A stretch of DNA of 37,490 bases. Source: Lacticaseibacillus songhuajiangensis. Its GTDB lineage: Bacteria > Bacillota > Bacilli > Lactobacillales > Lactobacillaceae. A program made the translations under genes and the position numbers. Shown here piece by piece: positions 12,158-19,814 of this stretch; positions within the stretch are counted from its first letter, which is position 1; every line of letters starts with the position of its first letter. The notes beneath the pieces are model-generated. The model searched no databases. It had not been told where the DNA came from and saw only the letters and a program-made list of their open reading frames with translations. Location of the stretch: assembly GCF_003946025.1 (NCBI RefSeq), contig NZ_RHNR01000027.1:1-37490 (forward strand). Direction: 5' to 3'.

Positions 12158-12931
12158 TTGCACGCACTATTAATTGGAATTTATCTCATTGTTGCTGGCA
12201 TTGCATCGGGTCTCACGAGCTCAATGGCCGGCATGGGCTCGATCTTCTCATATCCTGTTCTACTCAGTCTGGGTGTACCACCGGTGAGTGCGGACGTCAC
12301 CAACACGGCGGCGCTGATTTTCACCGGGGTGGGCGCAAGCGTGTCGTCTACCAAGGAGCTGCACGGACACGGCCGCACCATGTGGCAGACGGCGCTCATC
12401 AGCTTGGTCGGGGGCATCGTCGGCAGCTTCATCTTGGTGAAGGCGCCAGCGACCTCATTCCAAAAGGTGGTGCCCTTTCTGATTATGCTCGCGGGGATTC
12501 TGATGCTGATTACAAGCCACCGCGCGAAGAAAGTGCAGAGCACGCAGCCGGTGACCTTGTCACCACTTATGCGCGGACTACGCGGCATTTGCATCTTTCT
12601 AGTGGGTTTGTACATTGGTTACTTCGGGGCGTCTGCAGGTGTCATCTTGCTGGCGGTGCTGGGTATCAGTAACAACTTGCCTTTTGCGGTGAACAACGCG
12701 ATGAAGAATTTCTCCTCGCTGCTGACCAATATTTTCTCGCTGTTCATCTACGCTTTCACCACTAAAGTGTACTGGGCGCTGGTTGTGCCGCTGGGCGTTG
12801 GCTTTTTCATTGGCGGGTATATCGGCCCCGTCTTCATTCGCCGCATCCCGGCCGCGCTGATTCGCAACGTGATTGCGGCGGGCGCGTTTATACTGGCTGG
12901 CTACTTGTTCTACACTGCATATTTTGCTTAA
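12158..12931 (+). CDS. TauE/SafE (TSUP) family membrane exporter
   Basis: A 257-residue integral membrane protein of the TSUP family, whose members move sulfite, sulfoacetate or other organosulfur anions out of cells. The N-terminal half shows the family pattern of a helix, a Gly-rich turn (SSMAGMGSIFSYPVLLSLGVPP) and SADVTNTAALIFTG. The C-terminal half repeats it (YIGYFGASAGVILLAVLG ... AVNNAMKNFSSLLTNI), matching the internal duplication known for TSUP. About eight helices are expected. The start is TTG at 12158 with a weak AGAAAG site upstream. The next ATG falls inside the first conserved segment, so a shorter protein is unlikely. The substrate cannot be read from sequence. It is a single-gene unit with its own promoter candidate and terminator. 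Confidence 0.85.
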   Translation: MHALLIGIYLIVAGIASGLTSSMAGMGSIFSYPVLLSLGVPPVSADVTNTAALIFTGVGASVSSTKELHGHGRTMWQTALISLVGGIVGSFILVKAPATSFQKVVPFLIMLAGILMLITSHRAKKVQSTQPVTLSPLMRGLRGICIFLVGLYIGYFGASAGVILLAVLGISNNLPFAVNNAMKNFSSLLTNIFSLFIYAFTTKVYWALVVPLGVGFFIGGYIGPVFIRRIPAALIRNVIAAGAFILAGYLFYTAYFA

Positions 12932-12945
12932 AACCGTTCCTATTG

Positions 12946-12979
12946 GGCGTCGGCATGGTCAAAATGCCGGCGCCTCTTT
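12946..12979 (+). terminator. Terminator after the TSUP gene
   Basis: An 11-bp stem (GGCGTCGGCAT / ATGCCGGCGCC, one G-T pair) with a 7-nt loop is followed by TCTTTGT. The T tract is poor, so it may be leaky. Confidence 0.6.
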
Positions 12980-13021
12980 GTATCTCAATGATAAGGAATG
13001 TTCGGCAGGTACGCTGCACGT

Positions 13022-13027
13022 TATAAT
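13022..13027 (+). promoter_or_regulatory. -10 box candidate for the CorA gene
   Basis: A consensus TATAAT lies 49 bp upstream of the corA-like ATG and downstream of the previous terminator. No convincing -35 is visible at 16-18 bp. Confidence 0.4.
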
Positions 13028-13076
13028 AGGCTCACAAGCGGTGGCTGGTGGCCACCAACGACAAGGAGCAAGTGAC

Positions 13077-14027
13077 ATGCTAAAAACGCAGACTTTGTGG
13101 AATGATCAGCAGTGGGTGGCGGGTTTCGCTCCGCGCCCAGAAGACTATGAACAGCTGGCGAAGCAATACCAGATTCCGGCGCGCTTCATCAAACGGATTC
13201 GGGACAAGAAGGGGCGGGCACGTTTTGACTATGACTTTGAAAGTCAGTGCAGTTTGTTCATTTTCAAGGTCGTTGCCGCCCGTAGTGGTGCGGGTCAGGA
13301 AAAGGCACGCACAACGCCCTTAATCGTCCTCGTGAGCGGCAACACGATTATCACGCTTGTTCAGAACAACCAAGAAGCCGTGCAAAAGCAGGTGGCGGCG
13401 GTCACGAACGACGGCCTGCCCAACATGGTGGCACACCCGAGTCTCATCATGCTGGGGATGTACCTGCTATTTGACTTTAACGAGCGTTATTTTGATTACA
13501 TCAACGATTTGGACAACCTGCGTCAGAAACTTGAAAAGTACAAAAATAGCCCGAGCAATGACCAGATTGTGCGCCTATCCGAGCTGAGCAAAAGTTTCGT
13601 GTATCTACGTGCGGCCGTGAGCGGTAATCTTGTCGCCGTCCGGCAACTGCAGGCGTTTGCCGACGATGGGGATGCGCAGCCGCTTTTGTCCAAGAAGGAA
13701 GACTACTGGCTGCGCAATTTGCAAACGGAACTGGAACAAGCGCGCGATTTGGCGCAGGTCAATGGCGAGATTGTGCAACAGGTGACTGATGCCTACGCTA
13801 ATTTGCTCGACAAGAATCTGAACACCACCATGTGGGTGATGACGATTTGGTCGCTGGCGCTGGCGATTCCGCCGATTATCTCTGGGTTCTACGGCATGAA
13901 CGTTAAATTGCCAATCATTGGTGGTTGGTTCGACTGGCCATTCACCATCCTCCTGTCGCTGGTGCCGGCGGTGGTTCTGATTCTCGGATTGCGGCGGCGC
14001 CGCAACTTGACGGGCAAGGATGCTTAG
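13077..14027 (+). CDS. CorA-family magnesium/divalent cation transporter
   Basis: A 316-residue CorA/MIT-family channel. The long cytoplasmic N-terminal part is rich in charged helices. Two C-terminal membrane helices follow, and the signature YGMN ends the first (residues 272-275, in GFYGMNVKLPIIGGW). The second helix ends in a positive LRRRRN tail, as expected for the inside face. The classical MPEL loop motif is not present; PIIG and FDWPF fill the loop. The reading frame stays open upstream to 12873, but AAGGAG at 13063-13068, 8 bp before ATG 13077, fixes the start. Family members form pentamers and import Mg2+; Co2+ or Zn2+ transport cannot be excluded. Confidence 0.9.
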   Translation: MLKTQTLWNDQQWVAGFAPRPEDYEQLAKQYQIPARFIKRIRDKKGRARFDYDFESQCSLFIFKVVAARSGAGQEKARTTPLIVLVSGNTIITLVQNNQEAVQKQVAAVTNDGLPNMVAHPSLIMLGMYLLFDFNERYFDYINDLDNLRQKLEKYKNSPSNDQIVRLSELSKSFVYLRAAVSGNLVAVRQLQAFADDGDAQPLLSKKEDYWLRNLQTELEQARDLAQVNGEIVQQVTDAYANLLDKNLNTTMWVMTIWSLALAIPPIISGFYGMNVKLPIIGGWFDWPFTILLSLVPAVVLILGLRRRRNLTGKDA

Positions 14028-14128
14028 TTGATGCAGAAGAGGACTTTCGTCTGGGCAAAATTCGTTAATGGCAGAAATAAATACAGCCTAATTTGCTTCT
14101 GCTCACCTTTATTGATGAGGAACTAATC

Positions 14129-14284
14129 ATGAATGAAGATAAAGGACATAAGAAAAATACGGATAAAAAGGGCGCGCGGTTAGCAAAAAACAGGGCGACT
14201 CGAGATGACACCCGGCTTCTCGCCGAAATTCAACAACTATATATCGAGTTTGCCGACTCAATGCGGTATTTGCGTCATAAATAG
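14129..14284 (+). CDS. Small highly charged hypothetical protein (51 aa)
   Basis: A 51-residue basic protein rich in Lys, Arg and Asp in its first half, with an amphipathic helix-like C-terminus (LLAEIQQLYIEFADSMRYLRHK). I do not recognise a family. It is supported as a real gene by GATGAGG at 14114-14120, 8 bp before the ATG, and by a hairpin-plus-T-tract terminator 32 bp after the stop. No membrane segment or signal peptide is present. Confidence 0.55.
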   Translation: MNEDKGHKKNTDKKGARLAKNRATRDDTRLLAEIQQLYIEFADSMRYLRHK

Positions 14285-14315
14285 ATCTTTGTGCGGCCGA
14301 GTGGTGCCCGACAAT

Positions 14316-14354
14316 CGCGGTGGTGTCTGCTATTTAGACGAACCGCGGCTTTTT
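14316..14354 (+). terminator. Terminator after the 51-aa gene
   Basis: An outer stem CGCGGT / ACCGCG and an inner stem GTCT / AGAC, separated by a small internal loop, are followed by GC and five T. Confidence 0.65.
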
Positions 14355-14531
14355 GGTACGACACAACGATAATATCCGGTGTAAATACGAGTGATGTTCA
14401 ATGAATCGAATTATTATCAGGAGTAGAAAAACCCTGGGATTATGAATTAAAGTGGTTTCCCAGGAACAAACGTTTTTGTTTACGCTTGGTAAAAGCTGAT
14501 TATATGACTTTTTTGTTGGGCCGAAACACCA
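14355..14531. other. Gene-free structured stretch upstream of the purine permease
   Basis: No convincing gene is present. Three inverted repeats follow one another: GATAATA (14368-14374) with TATTATC (14412-14418); CCTGGGA (14433-14439) with TCCCAGG (14458-14464); and AACAAA (14465-14470) with TTTGTT (14475-14480). The conserved purine-riboswitch core sequences are not there. I cannot assign a function. Confidence 0.4.
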
Positions 14532-14580
14532 AATTACGAACAAATAAACTCTTGCGCTTTTCTGAAAATGCGCGTAACTT
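14532..14580 (+). promoter_or_regulatory. PurBox-like site and promoter of the purine permease
   Basis: AATTACGAACAAA (14532-14544) matches 11 of 13 positions of the PurR PurBox consensus AWWWCCGAACWWT. It sits 7 bp upstream of a promoter candidate: TTGCGC (14552-14557), a 17-bp spacer, TAACTT (14575-14580). A weaker CCGAAAC occurs at 14521. PurR activation or repression of a purine permease would make biological sense, but this is inference from a short match. Confidence 0.4.
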
Positions 14581-14612
14581 GTTAGTTAACGTTATTCAAA
14601 AAGGAGCGCATC

Positions 14613-16064
14613 ATGGATCAGTATTTTCAGCTTGAGGCGAACCACACCACGCGCGGGCGTGAGGTGGTCGCTGGTTTAACGACTTTCTTTGCCATGTCCT
14701 ACATTTTGTTCGTTGCTCCCCAGACGCTGGCAATAACGGGGATGCCGTCGCAAGCGGTGTTCCTCGCCACCATTATCGCGAGTGCCACTGGGACGCTGAT
14801 TATGGGCCTGTTCGCGAACGTGCCGTACGCGCTCGCCCCCGGCCTGGGTCTGAATGCCTTCTTCACTTACACCGTTGTTGCCGCATTGGGCTTCAGCTGG
14901 CAAGAGGCGCTGGCACTCGTGTTCCTTTGCGGGTGCATCAACATCCTGATCACGGTGACTAAGGTGCGGAAACTCATCATCACCGCCATCCCCGAAGTGA
15001 TGCAACACGCCATTGGGGGCGGGATTGGGGTCTTCGTGGCCTACATCGGACTCAAGAACGCCGGCTTCCTGCAGTTTACGACGGACGCCTCCAGCATCCT
15101 GAGCATTAATGGTGGTTCCGCGGCGGCACATACCTTCAAGCACGGCGTTGAATCCGTTGTTTCCGGCGGCGGTATTACACCAGCGCTGGTCAACTTCACA
15201 CAGCCTGGGGCCATCGTGGCCTTGATTGGTCTGCTGCTGATGGCGGTCCTGGTGGTTAAGAAAGTCCCTGGTGCTGTCCTGATTGGGATTGTGGGCACCA
15301 CGCTCATCGGAATTCCTTTTGGTGTGACCGATCTGCATATTTCTGCCGCCAATTCATTCAGCCACGCGGTGGGGCAACTCGGCACGACTTTCGGTGCCGC
15401 GTTCTCCAGTAAGGGCTTCGGCAGTCTGTTCACCGATCCGCACCACATCTTGCTGTCCGTCATGACGATTTTTGCCTTCAGCTTCTCGGACATCTTCGAC
15501 ACGCTGGGCACATTCATCGGTACGGGGCGCCGCACCGGCATCTTTACTTCCGAAGACATGCAGTCGATGGAAAAGGGCAAGGGTTTCTCCTCCAAAATGG
15601 ACAAGGCACTCTTCGCTGACGCCATTGCGACCGGTGTGGGTTCCATCTTCGGGACCAGTAACATCACCGTCTTTGTTGAATCCGCAACTGGGATTGGTGC
15701 TGGTGGTCGCACCGGTTTGACTGCGGTTGTGGTTGCGGGGTGTTTCCTGATTTCCTCGCTGCTATCACCGATTATCGCCATTGTGCCTAGTGAGGCCGTT
15801 GCCCCCGCGCTGATTATGGTCGGGGTCATGATGATGTCCAGCTTCAAGGAAATCAACTGGAGCGATTTGGCCGAGGCGATTCCCGCGTTCATGGCGTCCA
15901 TCGTCATGGGACTGGTTTACAACATTTCCTATGGGATTGCGGCCGGGTTCATCTTCTACTGCCTGATCAAACTGGTCACTGGGAAGGCTAAGGACGTGCA
16001 CCCAGTACTATGGGTGGTCACGGCCGGCTTCATTCTCGACTTTGTCTTCATGAGTTTGCTGTAG
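14613..16064 (+). CDS. AzgA-type NCS2 purine (guanine/hypoxanthine/adenine) permease
   Basis: A 483-residue membrane transporter for purine bases, driven by proton symport in known relatives. The N-terminus matches the AzgA/PbuG/PbuO branch of NCS2 (FQLEANHTTRGREVVAGLTT, then FFAMSYILFVAPQTL). It is followed by NVPYALAPGLGLNAFFTYTVV and the IPEVMQHAIGGGIGVFVAYIG segment. The later FAFSFSDIFDTLGTFIGTG and EDMQSMEKGKGFSSKMDKAL stretches are also typical, and TSNITVFVESATGIGAGGRTG is the conserved ion/substrate region. About 12-14 helices are expected. ATG 14613 has AAGGAG 6 bp upstream. The gene stands alone with its own terminator. Which purine it prefers cannot be decided here. Confidence 0.93.
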   Translation: MDQYFQLEANHTTRGREVVAGLTTFFAMSYILFVAPQTLAITGMPSQAVFLATIIASATGTLIMGLFANVPYALAPGLGLNAFFTYTVVAALGFSWQEALALVFLCGCINILITVTKVRKLIITAIPEVMQHAIGGGIGVFVAYIGLKNAGFLQFTTDASSILSINGGSAAAHTFKHGVESVVSGGGITPALVNFTQPGAIVALIGLLLMAVLVVKKVPGAVLIGIVGTTLIGIPFGVTDLHISAANSFSHAVGQLGTTFGAAFSSKGFGSLFTDPHHILLSVMTIFAFSFSDIFDTLGTFIGTGRRTGIFTSEDMQSMEKGKGFSSKMDKALFADAIATGVGSIFGTSNITVFVESATGIGAGGRTGLTAVVVAGCFLISSLLSPIIAIVPSEAVAPALIMVGVMMMSSFKEINWSDLAEAIPAFMASIVMGLVYNISYGIAAGFIFYCLIKLVTGKAKDVHPVLWVVTAGFILDFVFMSLL

Positions 16065-16081
16065 GACTGAATTGAACATGC

Positions 16082-16109
16082 AAAATGCCTGGCTAGCCAG
16101 GCATTTTTT
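16082..16109 (+). terminator. Terminator of the purine permease
   Basis: A perfect palindromic stem (ATGCCTGG, loop CTAG, CCAGGCAT), preceded by A residues and followed by TTTTTT, starts 18 bp after the stop codon. Confidence 0.95.
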
Positions 16110-16189
16110 GTGTTGCCAGGGTTTATATTAAGGATTAAAGTTTAGTTGTTTCTTAACATTTAAAAGACTGGGATGGGAGAAGATAATAA

Positions 16190-16813
16190 ATGAAAAAAAT
16201 TGTTCTGGGGGGAACTATACTGGCAATTGGCTTGATGCTTACTGGTTGTGGAAATTCATACAGTAGTAATGATCGCGCCGAAATTCTATCACTCAAGACA
16301 GAAGTAAAAAAACTTAAACGGGAAAATGCAAAGCTTAAGGCTTCTGAATCTGCGAACACTGATGAAGGTTCAAATGATAGTGCTTCTACGCAGACTTCCA
16401 ATGAAAGTGATTCCGAGTTAAGCTTCGGACAGTCTGCACCTTTATCAGATTCTAGCGGAGTGAATTTTGACATGGAGGTCATGTCAGCCCAAGTAATCAC
16501 TGACAAAAACGAAGGACTCATTGCTGATTTGGCAGCCAACTATAGTGAATTGCACAAGTTCGAAATCATTACGTACAAGGTTACTGCGCTGGCGGATGGA
16601 TTTGATCCGGAGTCTGCTGATGGATCTAACCTTACTTTTTTGGACTCAGAAGGCTCACGGGGGACTGTCTCTGGAAATCGTGACAGCACTGGAGAAGGTA
16701 CGTTGAACAAAGGTGAATCAGCTACGCTTCGCATTGGCGTGGGATTTGAAGCAACCGGTAGTAAGGTGTCAGTTCGAGCAGCGAACGTTACTTGGACCGG
16801 CGACGCAAAGTGA
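16190..16813 (+). CDS. Secreted lipoprotein with coiled coil and DUF4352/DUF5067-like domain
   Basis: A 207-residue lipoprotein. The signal peptide ends in the lipobox LTGC, with C20 as the predicted lipidated residue. Residues about 29-53 form a charged heptad-like helix (EILSLKTEVKKLKRENAKLK), and 55-85 are a Ser/Asp/Glu-rich linker. The C-terminal ~120 residues are beta-rich with a conserved-looking G-x-x-x-T-L-x-x-G-E-S segment (GTLNKGESATLRIGVGFE), resembling the telokin-like DUF4352/DUF5067 extracellular domains. That family assignment is by eye only. GGGAGA lies about 9 bp before ATG 16190. The gene converges with the phosphodiesterase gene and shares its terminator. Its role is unknown. 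Confidence 0.8.
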   Translation: MKKIVLGGTILAIGLMLTGCGNSYSSNDRAEILSLKTEVKKLKRENAKLKASESANTDEGSNDSASTQTSNESDSELSFGQSAPLSDSSGVNFDMEVMSAQVITDKNEGLIADLAANYSELHKFEIITYKVTALADGFDPESADGSNLTFLDSEGSRGTVSGNRDSTGEGTLNKGESATLRIGVGFEATGSKVSVRAANVTWTGDAK

Positions 16814-16827
16814 TTTAATTGGTTTTG

Positions 16828-16877
16828 AAAAAAGCTCAACAGAGTATTCGTGTGAGAATACTCCATTGAGCTTTTTT
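16828..16877. terminator. Bidirectional terminator between convergent lipoprotein and GDPD genes
   Basis: A long stem (AAAAAAGCTCAA / TTGAGCTTTTTT outside, GAGTATTC / GAATACTC inside) has A and T tracts on both sides, so it can end transcription from either strand. Confidence 0.93.
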
Positions 16878-16885
16878 CTGTTGGT

Positions 16886-18679
16886 TTAGTTTTCCGCCGT
16901 TGGGCTACTGAAGTCATCCAGCGTGGTGGTGAACAAGCGCAGCCGGTCCGCGTAGGACGGCTGGTCATTGTTCTCTTTAATGGTGGTTTTTAATTGCGCC
17001 AAGTTGTCGGTGATGATGCCATCCACTTCATAGAAGAGCATTTTGTTCATGTCGTCCGTCGTATTGACCGTCCAGGCGAGCACCTTCTGGTGGTGCTGGT
17101 GGGCGCTATCAATCAGACTATCATCCATGGTGGATTCCTCAACGGTGTAGGCGCTCATGTTCGTCTGCGGCGTAATCAGACTGTAGGGGATGATGAAACT
17201 GCGCTTCACCCGTGGAGCATCCTTGTGCAGTTGCGTCAAGGTTTTGTAGCTTAGGGAGTGTACCCAGGAACCATCAGCAGCAAGGCGTTCAGAATAACGC
17301 CTTGCAAAACGCTGGACCATATCAGCGGAGTCGGCACTGGTTGGCTTGAGTTCCACGAGGAGTTTCTGTTTGTGCTGTTCAGCAACCCGCAAGTAGTCAT
17401 CGAAGCTCGCAACCTGGGCATGGTGACCATTTTCACGGGCTGTTAGTGCCGTCAGCTGCTTCAAGGTCAGTTCTCGTGGCGTTTTATCCACACCGGTGAG
17501 CGCCTTGAGGTTACTATCGTGCATCACCACAAACTGCTTGTCCTTGGTTTCGTGCAGGTCCATTTCAACGTAATCGGGGTGTTCGCGACTCGTCTTCACC
17601 AGAGCAGGAATCGTGTTCTGCACCCCGTTACCGTTGTCGACCCCGCGGTGCGAAATCGTTAGGGGGTTACTGTTAAGCGCGCCGAACATGTAAGCACCGC
17701 CAAAGGTCGCAATGAGCAGGAGAGCGATCAGGCCAATAAAGCCCACGGCCACACGGCGCAGCCAGTGGTGCCGTGGCCGACTATCGGCGACAAAACCCTG
17801 GTGGGCCTGAACGTTGTCGGGAGCGGCCAGGAAAAGCAAGTAGGCCGTGCTACTCATGCCCCAAAGGAACATTTTGCCGATGAGGAAAACGCTCATGGTG
17901 ATGACGGCGCTGACTCCGGCGAAACTGTAATGATCGGCGAGCGTCTGCACGCCGATCCACAACTGTGCCCAAATGATGGCCAGCAGTCCGCAGACGGCGC
18001 TGACGACGATAGCGCGCCAGGCGTAGTACCAGAAATGACCGCGTGTTTCCGCCCAACTTTTGCGTGCCGCGATGTGCAGCTGCGTGTCGTTCAGGATGGT
18101 GTTGGGCAGCACCCGCAACCAGCGGATTCCCAGATAGGCCATTAAGAGGTAGAAGCAGAAAACGGCGACTGCCAGTAGCGGCTTAGTCTGCAGCCAGTCC
18201 ATGATGAAGGTCGGAATTTGCACCTTAGTGAGCAGACTACTGCCGACCACGCCTTCCGCAAAGGGCACGATGAGCAGGGCGTAAGCGGTGAAGAAAAGAA
18301 ACCCGCTAATCCGCAAGTGCCGCAGATCCCGGACGCCTTCCAGCATCACCGCACGGAAACTTTTGCTGGCGCGGCTGCGGATGTTCTCAACGCCGCCCAG
18401 TAACCAGGCGAATTGCAGGTATACGAATGCCAGTAGCAAAATGAGCAGGACAAATAACGCCAGTAGCACCAGTGGCTTACTGCGGGCCACCGCGGCAATA
18501 TTGTCATAGGCGACGTAGGGGACTTGTCCATAGGTCAAAATCAGACTGGCTAACCAGCGCAGAACGGGCAGAAATACCAGGTCGGTAATCCCAGTGACCA
18601 CTGCCGCTAGCAGTAAGTAACTGCCCCATCTGCGGGTGAATTCGCGCAGAACTTGCGCGGTGTAACTGAAAGCGTTCAT
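16886..18679 (-). CDS. Membrane-anchored glycerophosphodiester phosphodiesterase
   Basis: A 597-residue two-part protein. Residues 1-~335 hold several transmembrane helices of the GDPD membrane-domain type. Residues ~340-597 are a GDPD catalytic domain with the expected metal and catalytic residues: HRG (H344), E372 and D374 in VEMDLHETKD, and H387 in VVMHDSNL. The ELKP segment (LLVELKPTS) and a final WTVNTTDDMNKMLFYEVDGIITD strand complete the barrel. Family members split glycerophosphodiesters into glycerol-3-phosphate and an alcohol; in Gram-positives this may include lipoteichoic acid or lipid-derived substrates outside the membrane. GGAGGA sits 7 bp before the ATG (18679). It is a single-gene unit on this strand. 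Substrate specificity is not readable. Confidence 0.92.
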   Translation of the reverse strand: MNAFSYTAQVLREFTRRWGSYLLLAAVVTGITDLVFLPVLRWLASLILTYGQVPYVAYDNIAAVARSKPLVLLALFVLLILLLAFVYLQFAWLLGGVENIRSRASKSFRAVMLEGVRDLRHLRISGFLFFTAYALLIVPFAEGVVGSSLLTKVQIPTFIMDWLQTKPLLAVAVFCFYLLMAYLGIRWLRVLPNTILNDTQLHIAARKSWAETRGHFWYYAWRAIVVSAVCGLLAIIWAQLWIGVQTLADHYSFAGVSAVITMSVFLIGKMFLWGMSSTAYLLFLAAPDNVQAHQGFVADSRPRHHWLRRVAVGFIGLIALLLIATFGGAYMFGALNSNPLTISHRGVDNGNGVQNTIPALVKTSREHPDYVEMDLHETKDKQFVVMHDSNLKALTGVDKTPRELTLKQLTALTARENGHHAQVASFDDYLRVAEQHKQKLLVELKPTSADSADMVQRFARRYSERLAADGSWVHSLSYKTLTQLHKDAPRVKRSFIIPYSLITPQTNMSAYTVEESTMDDSLIDSAHQHHQKVLAWTVNTTDDMNKMLFYEVDGIITDNLAQLKTTIKENNDQPSYADRLRLFTTTLDDFSSPTAEN

Positions 18680-18942
18680 CTTCTCTTCCTCCGCTAGTTA
18701 TCATAACATTCGGCCTGCTGCTGCGCCTCAGTCTTTTGGCGGTAATTAGTGGCGCGTGCAGATAAGATGATATTGTTGTCGGTAACCGTTTTCAGGAAAT
18801 GTCAATGGGCGTATGAATTAACTCCGCAAAATGACAAGTCAAGCTGACAGACCAGATAAACACCTACTGCTTCGACAGTATGAATCGTCAATGTTCGTTG
18901 ACTGCCGTAGCTTGAGGCGATGCGCGCACGGATGTGCCCACC
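18680..18942. other. Divergent intergenic stretch without a recognisable gene
   Basis: Between the divergent phosphodiesterase and acyltransferase operons. It contains the ribosome site of the phosphodiesterase gene and a weak minus-strand -10 (TATGAT) near 18700. A short inverted repeat GTCAA-TGTTCG-TTGAC lies near 18888-18903. I see no open frame with a ribosome site. Confidence 0.5.
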
Positions 18943-18949
18943 TGTAAGT

Positions 18950-18977
18950 TTGACTTTACAAGTTCACAGCGTATAAT
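18950..18977 (+). promoter_or_regulatory. Strong sigma-70-type promoter of the acyltransferase/GT8 operon
   Basis: TTGACT (18950-18955), a 16-bp spacer and a consensus TATAAT (18972-18977). A five-base-arm inverted repeat, TGTAA-N8-TTACA (18943-18960), overlaps the -35 and could bind a regulator. Confidence 0.85.
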
Positions 18978-18994
18978 TTTCTGTAAAGATATGA

Positions 18995-19010
18995 TTGAGT
19001 AATCACTCAA
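18995..19010 (+). promoter_or_regulatory. Palindromic operator candidate just downstream of the operon promoter
   Basis: TTGAGT-AATC-ACTCAA is a perfect 6+4+6 inverted repeat placed 18 bp after the -10, around +11 to +26. That is a position where a bound repressor blocks transcription. The form resembles TetR-family operators, and a TetR gene closes the operon at 23009. The link between the two is inference. Confidence 0.6.
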
Positions 19011-19035
19011 AGACCACCGAGAGGAGATGCTACTC

Positions 19036-19803
19036 ATGGCGACGACACGAGTCCGCTATTATCAAGCGGAGACGGATGATTTTACATTCAGCGCGGCCCA
19101 GAACACGCAGTTACCGCCTGACTATTCATGGCGAGCGAAACCGGCAGTGCCCACACGAATTGTCAGGACGCTGGCGCGGACCATTGGCGGCTGGTACTGC
19201 CGACTGGTCTTACACCAGCGGGTTGTGGGCGCAGCCAAACTGCACGCGCTGCCGACGGGGGCCTTCGTTTACGCTAACCATACGCAACCGGTCGGGGATG
19301 CGTTCACGCCCTTGGTTGCCGGCCGCGGCCGTAAGGTACGGGTGATGGCGGCGCCGGCGAATCGCGGGGTGCCGGTGATTGGCCCGGTATTGGAATACGG
19401 GGGCGGGCTGCTCGTCCCCAGCAGTTTGCATCAGTTGGGCCGATTTGAGCGCGCCGTGCGCAGTGCAGTGGCGGCGGGGGCGCTCGTGACGGTGTATCCG
19501 GAGGCCCATGTATGGCCTTACGCGACACTGATCCGGCATTTTGTGCGTGGCAGTATGCACTATCCGGTGGCGACCGGCAGCCCGGTGTACACCGCGACGC
19601 GGACTTATCAGCGGCGGGCGGGCCGCAAAAAACCTGCCCAGACGGTTTACATCGACGGGCCATTTTGGCCGGACACGACCGTCAGCAAAAAAGAAGCGCA
19701 GCGTGAACTCACGCTGCAAGTGCGCGCGACCATGCAGTGGCGGGCCGCGCAGAGCAACAACTGTCAGTATTACGAATACAGACAGCGAGACGCTCAGAAT
19801 TAG
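19036..19803 (+). CDS. PlsC-superfamily acyltransferase, first of the operon
   Basis: A 255-residue member of the lysophosphatidate acyltransferase (PlsC) superfamily, expected to move a fatty acyl group onto a lysolipid or related hydroxyl. Motif I is NHTQPVGD, giving H82-x5-D88 instead of the usual H-x4-D. The later YPEAHVWPY (154-162) stands where the EGxR-type substrate loop falls. A hydrophobic stretch near 50-65 could be a membrane-associating helix. ATG 19036 is preferred over 19027 because GAGGAG (19021-19026) abuts the earlier ATG but lies 9 bp from the later one. It is the first gene behind a strong promoter and operator candidate, followed 11 bp later by a GT8 gene. The acceptor is unknown. 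Confidence 0.82.
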   Translation: MATTRVRYYQAETDDFTFSAAQNTQLPPDYSWRAKPAVPTRIVRTLARTIGGWYCRLVLHQRVVGAAKLHALPTGAFVYANHTQPVGDAFTPLVAGRGRKVRVMAAPANRGVPVIGPVLEYGGGLLVPSSLHQLGRFERAVRSAVAAGALVTVYPEAHVWPYATLIRHFVRGSMHYPVATGSPVYTATRTYQRRAGRKKPAQTVYIDGPFWPDTTVSKKEAQRELTLQVRATMQWRAAQSNNCQYYEYRQRDAQN

Positions 19804-19814
19804 GAGGTAACAAA

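Noticed and set aside
12873..13076. N-terminal extension of the CorA protein
   Set aside because: It crosses the preceding gene end and a terminator; AAGGAG marks the start at 13077.
14360..14480. Possible purine riboswitch before the permease
   Set aside because: The conserved GUUUCUAC and CCGUAAAU-type cores are missing and the enclosed stem is far too short.
15041..15907. 288-codon minus-strand frame in the purine permease
   Set aside because: It mirrors the permease codons in a high-GC stretch and lacks a ribosome site.
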